In this document: piece by piece, positions 21,597-31,748 of the stretch
Layout: every line of letters begins with the position of its first letter
Numbering within the stretch: the stretch's first letter is position 1
NCBI RefSeq assembly: GCF_000149955.1
Contig: NW_017264845.1
Location: 253,472-317,471, forward strand
Length of the DNA: 64,000 nucleotides
Direction: 5' to 3'
Origin: Fusarium oxysporum f. sp. lycopersici 4287
Lineage: Eukaryota; Ascomycota; Sordariomycetes; Hypocreales; Nectriaceae
Notes under the pieces: generated by a model
The model's input: the letters and a program-made list of their open reading frames with translations, nothing else
Database searches by the model: none
Told to the model about the DNA's origin: nothing
Program-made: the position numbers and the translations under genes

Positions 21597-23104
21597 TCAA
21601 ATCTGTCGGTTCTCATCAAGTCCTGCCCCCGTCACCAAGTCCCGTGCACTAGGTTGGCCCATAGCCGGAAGGTATATTTTGTACCATGGCCAGAGCGTCT
21701 CTATGGCCCAGGTGCGTAGTATTCGCAGACCGGCAATAACCTGGAATACACCAATGATCGAGTGCGTGTTTCCAAATTGAATGCCCGGGAAAACGTTCTA
21801 TATAATAGTCAGCAAAATCTACGGGTCAGAAAGAATATCTTACGTACCGTTCTGTTCAGATGCCTTGTAGTGATAACAAGAGACCAGGTATGCCCCTCCA
21901 CCACAACGCCTGGAATGAAGTCAAGCTCCTTGACAGCTTTTTCTCCGGCTTTTGATATAAGGAATTCCCATTGCGCAGCGTTCCATATACCTAGCTGTTG
22001 CTCTCCCTTCGCAACACCACCACCGTAACGCTTAGTCTCGATACTGAAGGCTATAGGGAGTAACTGGCTGGTGGTCCAATTCAACAATGGCATCCTGTTA
22101 GAGTCAAACCACTGGAGCGGTTCATGGCCTCCTACATCATCATCCTGAGACTCGTGCACTATGCGGATAATGTAATCAACCCGGCTGGTCGGCTCGCTGA
22201 AGCGATGATAACTGAGGTTCATGTTTGTTGTGAAACTAGAAAGGTTAGAGACAGTTTCCCGTAGTTTCATCAAGCGCCATGCTTACCAAGGCAGAAAGTC
22301 AATCATATCATGGCCTGGTCCGTCTTGCATGTCATGAACAAACAAGTCTAATAAGCGGGAATGCACCAGGTTGTTCCATGCTCCCTCATCTTGCAGCTGG
22401 CTTGCGCAAGTATTTGAATGTTGAGCGATGCGCTGGGCATACCGAACCAAGTCCTTATCACAAGGCCTATCTGCCGCGGTGTCTTGCTCGAAAAACATGT
22501 CATCATATAATCTTCCCACGCCAACATCTCTGAGGCTCTGATAGAGAGATTTGGGCATGATGGAGCGTCCTCTGTTGACTGCATCAAACTGGTCAATGAG
22601 CTCCTGAACTGCCAGGACGTGATGGCCGAATGGATTCGCCCGCATAAGCTTATGGCCGAGAGGTCCTTCCAGAGGCCACATTTTTATTGGAGATTGAGAT
22701 CCTCTGGAGCGCTTGCTACTCCGAGAATACGTGCTGCTGGTGTGAGATGACGCACTGGTTCCTGTGCTTTTCCCTCTTGACTTTTCTTTTCTAGGGTCAC
22801 CTCGTGGTGTCTGGTCGTTGTCATTTTCATCGTCAGTATCTCGGTTCGCGTCATCGGCAGCTTGCCGCTTTTTCGGTGTCGAAACTGCCCCTGGCATAGA
22901 ATCCATTTCCATCTGATTTAAAGATGCTGGTGGAGATAAGAGTAGTCGGCGTTTTGATGCGCATGAAGGGTCTGAGTCTGACAATTTTCTCCGTTTTGAC
23001 GAAGCGTGACTTTTGACTTGGAATGAGGTCTCAGGATTCTGAAAACTAATAGGTATATCTTGAAGCCAGTGCGTGACTTGGCTGATTGTTGTATCGAATC
23101 TCAT
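21597..23104 (-). CDS. PD-(D/E)XK nuclease-like domain protein
   Basis: Three exons (23104-22287, 22235-21848, 21797-21597) with two GT-AG introns of 51 and 50 bp give 468 residues. The N-terminal third is a basic, Ser-rich low-complexity region (KRRKLSDSDPS, PKKRRQ-like blocks) typical of this fungal family and possibly a nuclear signal. The C-terminal half has the fold's core: RVDYIIRI (candidate Asp near 292), PIAFSIETKR (Glu 338-x-Lys 340), then QLGIWNAAQWEFL and PGVVVEGHTW. This is the fungal PD-(D/E)XK family related to PF20516, whose biological role is mostly unknown. I chose ATG 23104 because the preceding 42 codons (from 23230) look unlike the family. It is 0.56 kb downstream of the CHAT gene, on the same strand. 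No mutation was seen. Confidence 0.8.
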
Positions 23105-23661
23105 GGGATGTAAGTTTGAGGTGTCGTCGCTGTATGACAATAAGCCTATTCTAATGATGAAGATGATAACAGAATGAGATTGCAATGTTATTATTTTTGG
23201 AGCCTGGTTGTTGGGGTGAAAGGCTGACAAAGCGGGTCTAACTTAGTTCAGTTAGCGTAGTCTCACACTAAAGCTCAAAATAGTTAGCCTGATACCCTAC
23301 CGGAATCCGCTAATCTAGAAAAAGAATAAGCTATAGGGTAAGACTAAAATATTTATAAATTAAATTTTCTGCATATAAACCTCTAGGGTCGCTACCGGCC
23401 TTGCCACTTTTCCCCTTGTTACTGCTGTTTTTATTGCTGTTCTGCTTAATCTTGGAAAGTCGTCCCCTATTATCCGAAAAAGCTTCCGAAAAGGCGAAGC
23501 AGGTTAAGGAGTAGGGTACCGACGCTAACGTTGCCGGTGATTTCAGTGGAATTGCTCGTAATACAAGTTGAGAAAATAAATCACTAGGATCCTGATTTAT
23601 CGTAGCGTAAAAGTACTCAATTATCTCGTGAGGCAAGTTGTTTCTGTCGCTATTGCAAGAT
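23105..23661. other. Spacer between nuclease-like and CHAT genes
   Basis: About 560 bp, AT-rich near 23331-23440. An open minus-strand frame here lacks an ATG and has no family match, so it is not called. It should contain the promoter of the nuclease-like gene and the 3' UTR of the CHAT gene. Confidence 0.4.
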
Positions 23662-26430
23662 TTAAATACCAAAATGAACAAAAGGAATCCAGTTTCCTTC
23701 CTCCTCTCTCAACTCATTGTCAGTAGACTCTACCAATATAATGTCCCGCGACTTGGTGTGATTCCCAACTCCATTAAGAAGCCTCACATTATCTCTCAAT
23801 TTCCGCGTAGCCTCATGGAGGCTTCGACTAACACGATCTTCTGTTATTCCCTGCAGCAAATTCCTGTACGTTTCCTCTGCCACGCTCATACTAGCTTGGT
23901 CTTCAATGGGCCATAAAGAACCGATGACGTGGCGAAACCCAGCTAGTTGGTAGGCGGCAACGAGATGAATACTCTCATCCTGAAATCTGGACATAGTAAC
24001 GCTACCTGTCCTGCATGCAGCAAGGAATGCTAAGAATGGGCTCCTTTCGCTCAAGTTCACTTCGAGAAGGCTCTCCACCGTCATTGGATCTTTTTCTTTG
24101 TTATGAAGTAGCAAGGTGCTGTGTAATGGATTCAACGGATCTTCCATAGCATGACCTGCAAAGTGAAACATGGCGCAGGTTTTGAGAAGCTGGAGGATGC
24201 TCTGCTTCTCCGCCCTGTCATTGCTCAGCACGGTACTTGTAAAACCATTAATTGCAAAAAGATTCTCTATCTTCCGCACTTCCTTAATGGCATAGTGGAG
24301 GGTCGAGCAGCCTGGTGTATTCGACATTCCAATAAGAACAGCATTATCTTTGTTTGGCTGGGGAAGCCAGGAGGAACGTGCTCGGCCTTCCAGAAGCGCT
24401 TTAATTGAAGAGCTGTATGAAGACACGGCTCGGTCAATCACACTGTCTGCGAAGGGAACAAAGTGACGACCGGCGGCGTGGAACGGCAATCTGCTCAATG
24501 CGCCAGTAGGAATCCACCAGATGCGAGGCACGGATGCGCCAGGCGATGGTAAGCCAATTCCAAGCCCTTCCAAGATTGGGTTGGCGATAGAGTCCCAGAG
24601 CCGTTCAAGGAAAGCCTTGTCTTGTAGACGGCCAAGCGGCACATTCATGTCCTCAAGACTGACTCTGAGATTCATGATGCGGACATTGTCCCGCTCAATG
24701 AGGATGGCGTCGACACCACTTCGATATTCACTCTGATTGAGCATAATAATAGGCCCATCAGCAGCGGCGTCGAGGATGTTCTGATCACCCGGCGGCTTCA
24801 GAAAGTTCTCAAACCCAGGTTTCTGTCGGATAACACTCAACAGCGCATCAAACTCTTGACTTAGGTGGTGTTGTCCGGGCGAGTTAATTTGGAGTTGATC
24901 TCGAAGCTCGATAAATTGATGGGCCATCTCAGGGTCCTCTCGTTGTAGAGAAGTTGGATCAGTACGTAACTCTGCCACTGAAGAGGCTAACGACCCACGA
25001 CCCATCTCAAGCAACCGGATAACCTCAAAACCGCCTTTCCCAGCGTTCAGAGCAGCCGCGGCGGCGTCAGAACTAAAGCCTGCGACATCATCTTTGCTCA
25101 GGAGTCGCTGCTTATCTGAATTTAGAATTTCACGCATTGAGAGCTTCGGGATAAGCTCAATGGTAGCAATGGCGGCCTCATACGCCGCTAGCCAATTCTG
25201 CATCTCGCAGCAGAGATGAAGGATCCGCCGTCCAGCCTGAACGCGGTACAAGACCGAAGGGTAGTGAGAGCTGCGGAGGGCTTCCCACGAAAGCTCCAAT
25301 ACTCTTAAAGCTCCTTCTTTGGAGACTCCTTTCGTATACTGTTCATAGTGCAAAGCACCGAGGAGGTTCTGTAAGTGCGGCCGAATAGGGTGGTTATCGT
25401 GAGTGTATTCAAGTATGGATTCAGCAACACTAACAGCCTCGTTTACGTCGCTGGCCGCATGTCTTTGAAACAGTCGAAGTGCAAGGTTGTAGCCGACCTC
25501 GGTGTTTCTTGCGTCTTTCGTCGGCGTGGTGTCGCGAGCTTCGCGAAGTAATTTTACAGCTTCGTCAAGGTTGTCCTTCTGATCGGTAGCAAAAGCACGT
25601 CCACCGAGTGCATTTGCGAGAGTACACAGCATTAATGGTCTCCGGGCATCATTCCATTCCATCATTTGCAGTGCCTCTCGTGATATTTGGATAGCGCGGT
25701 CTATATCTTCAGTAGAGCCTCCCTCGTTCTGCTCGTAACGTCTTTGTATGCTTGCAGCAAGATTGCCCAACCACTCCATTCGACTGGTTTCCCAGTCGGG
25801 TCCATGCACGGTAGAAATCAAACTTTCCATAATGTTGATCGAACGATCTAGAGATTCCAAAGAACCCGTTAGTTGAAAGAGTTCATCGAGTCTGGCTGCT
25901 AACGTGTTCAAAGCATGGACCTCCAAGCCAGGCTGCTGCTGGATGGTGCCTATTGGGCTACTCAAAATGAACATAGCTTGTGGAGAAGCAGCAACAGCCT
26001 CTTCACTAAGCCTGATCGACTCATCAAGATCCTTACGGATTCCTTGTTGCCAGTATCGATGCCCCAACGCCTTTGCATAATTGTTCGCTCGATAAGTCAG
26101 AAGAATTCCATCTCTCGCCACAGACTGATCTCTGTAGAGCTCTGCGCTTAGTTCTATCGCTTCTTTTAAAACTTCAACATCGTCGATGATGGGGGAGTTT
26201 AATAGATATTCGATGAGCTTGTCTGTCGCCTTGATTTGCTCCTCTTCCTCGAATTCGCCAATGCATTTGCAGATATCGATGACATCTTTGATTTCCTGGG
26301 GAGTACCGTCGCCAACAAGCGTTGCAATATCGAGGTCCATGCCATGGGCTGGAATATCTTCTTGATCTTCGCAGACGTTTTGTAAATACTGTAATAACTC
26401 TGCGGAACTGAGGTATTCAACGTTATCCAT
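23662..26430 (-). CDS. TPR-CHAT domain protein (caspase-like protease fold)
   Basis: A single exon of 922 residues. The first ~450 residues form repeated helical units of the TPR type (for example LDESIRLSEEAV, DIDRAIQISREALQM, LDEAVKLLREA). The last ~280 residues are a CHAT domain (IWWIPTGALSRLPFHAAG). The catalytic His lies in FHFAGHA (about residue 760) and the Cys in FLAACRTG (about residue 806); IGSLWPIEDQASM follows. CHAT proteases are caspase/separase relatives; fungal TPR-CHAT proteins are abundant, and bacterial relatives act in defence and cell death. The function of this one is not known. Both catalytic residues are kept and no stop interrupts the frame, so it may be active. It lies upstream of the nuclease-like gene, on the same strand. 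Confidence 0.9.
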   Translation of the reverse strand: MDNVEYLSSAELLQYLQNVCEDQEDIPAHGMDLDIATLVGDGTPQEIKDVIDICKCIGEFEEEEQIKATDKLIEYLLNSPIIDDVEVLKEAIELSAELYRDQSVARDGILLTYRANNYAKALGHRYWQQGIRKDLDESIRLSEEAVAASPQAMFILSSPIGTIQQQPGLEVHALNTLAARLDELFQLTGSLESLDRSINIMESLISTVHGPDWETSRMEWLGNLAASIQRRYEQNEGGSTEDIDRAIQISREALQMMEWNDARRPLMLCTLANALGGRAFATDQKDNLDEAVKLLREARDTTPTKDARNTEVGYNLALRLFQRHAASDVNEAVSVAESILEYTHDNHPIRPHLQNLLGALHYEQYTKGVSKEGALRVLELSWEALRSSHYPSVLYRVQAGRRILHLCCEMQNWLAAYEAAIATIELIPKLSMREILNSDKQRLLSKDDVAGFSSDAAAAALNAGKGGFEVIRLLEMGRGSLASSVAELRTDPTSLQREDPEMAHQFIELRDQLQINSPGQHHLSQEFDALLSVIRQKPGFENFLKPPGDQNILDAAADGPIIMLNQSEYRSGVDAILIERDNVRIMNLRVSLEDMNVPLGRLQDKAFLERLWDSIANPILEGLGIGLPSPGASVPRIWWIPTGALSRLPFHAAGRHFVPFADSVIDRAVSSYSSSIKALLEGRARSSWLPQPNKDNAVLIGMSNTPGCSTLHYAIKEVRKIENLFAINGFTSTVLSNDRAEKQSILQLLKTCAMFHFAGHAMEDPLNPLHSTLLLHNKEKDPMTVESLLEVNLSERSPFLAFLAACRTGSVTMSRFQDESIHLVAAYQLAGFRHVIGSLWPIEDQASMSVAEETYRNLLQGITEDRVSRSLHEATRKLRDNVRLLNGVGNHTKSRDIILVESTDNELREEEGNWIPFVHFGI

Positions 26431-27018
26431 GACTTTGATAGGATTGTCACCAAGTAACTATTAACAACGGGCTATCGAGAAGACTTTGGTGGAGAGGCAG
26501 GTACATGTATTAATAAAAAGTAATCACACCATAAATCTTACTTTGAAATGATGTAATTTTCAACCTGTTGGCATTCTTACGTGAGATACCAGCGCTGCAA
26601 ACACATTAGCCACGGCTTGCAGCAGCCCTTCACCCTTGATTGTCCAATTATTGAACTTGATGCTACCCCCTCTCTTAGGGACTGGGCAAAAGTGCAGTCT
26701 GCAGCTATCTGCAAGCAGAGCATTTTAATATCATTTAATTGGCTAATATTTATGCAATTTAAGGCCGTAAACGCCACAGAAACTCAGCCAAGGAGAATCA
26801 AGAACGCTTGCTGGCCTCAAATGCAGACAGCCTCATTTTCAAGCGATTTAGAAAATAGCTTAGGTTCGTTGGGAAGACTAGCTTCGGCCACAAGACCGAA
26901 CTCCAAATAATATAGTAGCCATAAAAGGTACTCTAGCTTGCACTGTGAAGAGGGAGGACTCAAATATACATCAGTACCAGAGTTAATTATATCCCTATTT
27001 AGCCCTCTTCTCTTAGTA
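26431..27018. other. Intergenic, CHAT 5' side to pogo element
   Basis: No gene recognised. The first ~150 bp beyond 26430 would hold the CHAT promoter. The remainder has only short frames. Confidence 0.4.
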
Positions 27019-28878
27019 ACGTGTTTGATAAGCGAGTGTCACAGACAAGCGAGTGTCACAAAAACCCCTCATTATACATCATTTCTATTTGATCAGATAC
27101 TTCTCAACCACCAAATATGTCAGACTCCTATAATGAAGCTAGAATGCTTCTTGCACTTCAGGCCCTTCAAAATGACCCAAAACTAAGTATCCGACGTGCC
27201 GCAACTATCTATCAGGTTCATTACCGTACCTTACATCGCCGTCAGAATGGCATTCAATCACGGCGTGATTCTATACCAAACTCACGTCGATTATCTGATC
27301 TAGAAGAACAGATAATAATTCAATTCGTTCTTGACCTAGATTCGCGAGGGTTCCCTTCGCGACTCCGTTTTGTGGAAGAAATGGCCAATTCTCTGCTTGC
27401 CGACCGCGACTCGTCACCTGTCGGCAAGCGCTGGGCTCATAACTTCGTGAAGCGACAACCAGAGCTAAAGACGCGTTTATTTCGGAAATATGACTATCAG
27501 AGAGCTAAATGCGAAGATCCATCTATTATTAGCGGCTGGTTTAGGCTCGTACAGAACACAATCGCGAAATATAGTATCCGATCAGATGATATCTGGAACT
27601 TTAATGAGACCGGCTTTATGATGGGCATTATTATGGCCGGAATGGTTATCACAGGTTCAGAAAAACAAGGAAGACCTAAGTCAGTGCAGCCTGGAAATCG
27701 AGAATGGATTACAGTGATCGAGGCGATTAATGCGGAAGGTTAATCAATCGCGCCGTTTATCATTGGTGCAGGCCAATATCACCTTGCGAATTGGTACCGA
27801 GAATGTAACCTCCCGGGCGATTGGGTTATTGCAATAAGCCAAAATGGATGGAAAAATAACCAACTGGGTCTTGAGTGGCTAAAGCACTTTGATCGGTCTA
27901 TAACTAACCGATTAACTGGTCCCTATCGTCTTCTGATCCTTGATGGCCACGAAAGCCACCACTCTGCCGATTTTGAGAGATATTGTAAGAAGAACAAGAT
28001 TATAACGCTCTGCATGCCGGCTCATGCATCTCACCTACTTCAGCCTCTTGATGTTAGGTGCTTTAGGCCGCTGAAACCGGCATATGGGCGACAAATAGAG
28101 CATCTGATTAGATGCTCTATAACCCATATTTCCAAGACTGAGTTCTTTTCTGCCTTTTATGCCGCTTTTCAAGCCACTTTTACAGAAAGCAATATCAAGG
28201 GAGGTTTTAAAGGAGCCGGACTTGCTCCTTTTAACCCGGAAAATGTCATCTCAAAGCTTGATGTGCAGCTACGGACTCCAACACCCCCCGGGGAGACTAG
28301 TCAACCATTAACGCCATGGGTTTCAAAGACCCCAAAGACAGCAAATGAGGCCCAATCTCAGTCTGAATACCTTAAAAAGCGAATCAGAAGGCATAAAAGC
28401 AGCTCCCCAGAGTTAATAATTAAAGCTTTAAAGTCAAATACTAAAGCAACAAAGGCAGTTATGCATGAGGTTATCTTATTAAGAAGTGAGCTCCGAAATC
28501 TTCGAGATGCAAATGAGATACTAAGCCGGCGCCGAACGAGAAAAAGGACTAGATTACAGAAAGGAGGGGTAATGACTGTAGAGGAAGCATCACAAGCAAT
28601 TGATCAGATGGATGTTAATACGCAGGTAGTAGCAGAATCATCGAAATGTGGTAGTCAAGGAAGGTCGGCGCGACCGGGTGGTCGGCGATGTGGTGTATGC
28701 CGCAAGGCCGGGCATAATGCAAGGACCTGTCAGGTGGTAATAGAGATATCCGAGGAAGAGTATAGTGAGTAGTTTTATCTAATTAGATAGTTTGTGAGGT
28801 TTTTATAGTAATTTCAAAGTCAAGGGCTAGGATTTTTATGATGCTCGCTTGTCTGTGACACTCGCTTATTAAACACGT
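27019..28878 (+). mobile_element. pogo/Fot1-like DNA transposon, 1.86 kb
   Basis: Both ends share an inverted repeat of about 35 bp that begins ACGTGTTTGATAAGCGAGTG; the right copy has one mismatch (TTTAATAA). Inside it, the unit GCGAGTGTCAC is repeated once. The flanks are TA at 27017-27018 and 28879-28880, the duplication expected for this superfamily. It carries one transposase frame in the same direction. It is inserted immediately upstream of the OrsD/DUF3505-type pseudogene. Confidence 0.92.
27117..28772 (+). pseudogene. pogo/Fot1-like transposase with internal stop
   Basis: A 551-codon frame is broken once by TAA at 27741-27743. The N-terminus has the helix-turn-helix region (SIRRAATIYQVHYRTLHRR) and a CENP-B-like HTH (LEEQIIIQFVLDLDSRGFP). 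The catalytic core has WNFNETGFMMG, LLILDGHESHHSADF and HLLQPLDVRCFRPLK. The first catalytic Asp (normally FDETGF) is Asn here, encoded AAT where GAT is expected. The C-terminus carries a CCHC knuckle (CGVCRKAGHNARTC). Stop plus lost Asp mean this copy cannot supply transposase. Both changes are compatible with C:G to T:A mutation. ATG 27117 is the first in frame. Confidence 0.88.
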
Positions 28879-28879
28879 T

Positions 28880-31748
28880 ATGCGTAATTGCAGTATAACA
28901 AGTTTCTTGCAAGTGAGGACAACGGACCCTAGTAGGAAGTCTCAATCATCCAACCCAATCTACCTATTCGTTATTATTCCAGAATATCAACTTCTAGTGT
29001 GCAAGTTATACGGATTTGCAACCCTACCTAACGAGGTTAACACACACCTCAGGATAAAACACAACGACATTGCTCTGGAGTGCCGGCGTAAGTTGGTCGA
29101 GCAGGTCAATGCAATCCCAAATCTTCTCCAAAACCAGGCTAAACTTCAACTACCATACATACCGATTAAACTGATTTCTTGCCTTGCTGCACCAAGATTG
29201 GACGGACGGAAGTGCCGGAAATGTGGCTGTATGTTCCGCCAAGCCCAAAAGATGAGGCTCCATTGTATGAAGGAGTACCTCTGGAAAAACCCACGAGACA
29301 GAGGAAGGCCAATATCAATTCTGGAGCCGTCTGCTGAGTTACCATGGATCGAGGGCGTCGCCTGTCAACGGTTCTTTCCTTCTCGGGAAGGTAGCAGATG
29401 GTTCGAGGTCCTTCAAGATACCGGAAAATCGAAGAAAGGGAAAAGTCTCACAAAATCATCTCGGCCTGATTTGAGCAAAGATGTCCGAAGCCTTAACCGT
29501 GAGGCGTGTACCTATCTAAGCGGTGTGTTAGAGCGAGAGGAGAATTATTTTTACCAGATAAATCAGCCACGCTTGAGTGCGAGGGACTTAGGCAGCGATG
29601 CTCTTGCATCTACCAGCCTATGGCCAGAGAGAACTCAATGGCGGGTCATCTTTGAGAACGCTCGACGTGACATCCTATGAGCAATGACGAGGTTACCAGA
29701 TCGACGTCCATTGATGTCAGACTATGTTATGGCACAAGGGTGCCGGCAAGGGGATATGTGTATTAGGAGCTTGTACATGGATGAGCAGAAACTATCGTGT
29801 ACTATGAGGGCCTTAGACTTGGTGATAGATCGCTGTGAGAACACAGCCCGTTACACCAGTCGCACACTCTTATGCTGGCTCTCGAGTCCGAAGCTTCATG
29901 TTTATCGCGAAAATCCATTCTGTCTTGTGGCGGAGAAGAGCAGCGAAACTAGATATAGGGTACTTCAGAAACGTTTTCTTGCCTTCGTTATCCGACTTCA
30001 TAGAATATCGAATGTTCTGCAAGGAGACGTGGCGAACGTTCGGTTAAATACGGTGCTTTCTGCGAGACTGGAACGTTTATGGAGTCATAAAATTTGGAAT
30101 ATGTCCGATGTATCTAGGGGACTGTGGCCCAATTTTGGGAACTACCTCTGCGCCGAAGAGACTTCTGCCGCCCTGAATGAGGGCCGGTCTACTTCGGCTG
30201 AGCATGACTATAAAGAGAGTATAGGCAATAACGATGAGGACGATCTCGACCCAGATGGGGAGGATGATGATGGCGGTGATGGGGACTGGGACTCAGAAGA
30301 CCATGAACTTGACCATGATGACTCTGCATATGGCAGCGCTCAGGCGGAGTTCAGCCGGGAAGCCCATCCAGAACTAGAGGTTTAAGCGGATATTGAGCTC
30401 GATATTGCAGCCTTTGATGAGTTCCTGGAGCTGCTCTATGAGGTTTACCTTACTCTGTGTACGGAGACCTTCATTGCTGGGCAGCCTGGCTCCATGCTAT
30501 TAGTTTACTTCAGCGTTATTCTTGGTTTCTCTAAAGACTGCCAACACTTTTTGCTTGCACGACAATACTGTCCACAACTATCTGGGCTCATTTATATGCA
30601 GCGTCTATTGCTTCTAGAACGCGCATTGCCATTGAGGCCATATCACATTATTGGCATCCCACAACGGCCACATACACAACAACTCGAAAGGTTAAACGAA
30701 ATTCGAGCGGGGCATATGGTCCTAGGTTCACAATCTCCACTTGCTGAGCTAGTCAGTCTTCGAAACTTTGGTCGCACTATAGCTCGCACTGAGCCACCGT
30801 CTATTCTTTTCTACTGGAGTGATGATGGGGAGACAGTTTCTAACGGAAGCTTACAATTAACTATGGATAAATTTCGTGAGCTTCCAGAGTATTTCACTTC
30901 TCGAGCGGAGGAATTATGTGGCAGTCTCATGTATGGTCTCGAACCTGAGATCGACTTAGCATCAGTTAAGGATGACTTGGCGAATTCACAGAGCGGATAC
31001 TGTTTTGTTAACCATCCCGCGAACGGTCTAGAGTCGGCATATAAGGAATTACTGATCCGAGCCTATTCCTCCAGTAAGGGCGCCCTTGCCAGTGACGGCC
31101 ACTGGAGGTGGCCTATCGTTATGTCATACCTTAAGCAAGTGACCGAACTGGAAGAGATGCTTGCTGGCGGTCTCTATGTGGAAGGCGGTTCATGTCCGCG
31201 AGTATGTGAGCTTTTTGCTCTTGAATGTGAGAACGGACCATTCACCAGTTGTGGAATTTACGTCTGGAATGGTTCTGTAGTGTATGTCGCACGGCACCAC
31301 AAAGCGAAACGACAAACGAACCGCGAGTTCTATGTGGTTCGCTTCCTGCTAGCCAGATTAAGCCGGGTTATGTACTTGTACCTTGTCTATATCCCGGAGA
31401 TTGGCCAATCTATTACGTCGAGAACAGGTTGGGCACTCTGAAATTGTGCAGAAGAACTCAGATGAACGAAACGAACGGCTTCTTTTTCATGTGAATGGAA
31501 AGGCTTGGTCTACTTCTCATCTTACCGAGATTTTGGTCAAGGCCACCTCAAAGACCTGGAACCAGGCTATCAATGTCCGCTTATATCGCAAACTCGCCAT
31601 CGCTATTACAGAGGCACGTCCGCGAGGTGTATACCCCATTCAATAGATACGATGACCTGAGCAGCGGCGCAGATAGGAATGCTGTGTTTGCGTGGCAAAG
31701 CGGACATCGTCCATTGCAACGGGAGACCACCTACGGCCTTGACGGAGC
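28880..31748 (+). pseudogene. OrsD/DUF3505-type zinc-finger protein, copy A (broken)
   Basis: A large protein of a fungal family with N-terminal zinc fingers. The first finger region reads LLVCKLYGFATLPNEVNTHL with LRIKH, the second KCRKCGCMFRQAQKMRLHC. The middle (MRALDLVIDRCENTARYTSR; acidic stretch; GSMLLVYFSVILGFS; RPYHIIGIPQRPHTQQLERL) aligns with copy B at 52374. In-frame stops at 29678-29680 (TGA for the Arg that copy B keeps in DLLRNL) and 30383-30385 (TAA) leave the frame otherwise open. Two frameshifts follow near 31400 and 31620. The C-terminal part has VRLYRKLAIAIT and QSGHRPLQRETTY, a tyrosine-recombinase-like arrangement. The MULE end interrupts it at 31749. Function unknown; PF12013 assignment is by recognition. 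Confidence 0.7.

Noticed and set aside
23331..23681. Open frame after the CHAT stop codon
   Set aside because: It lacks an ATG, overlaps the CHAT end and is low in complexity.
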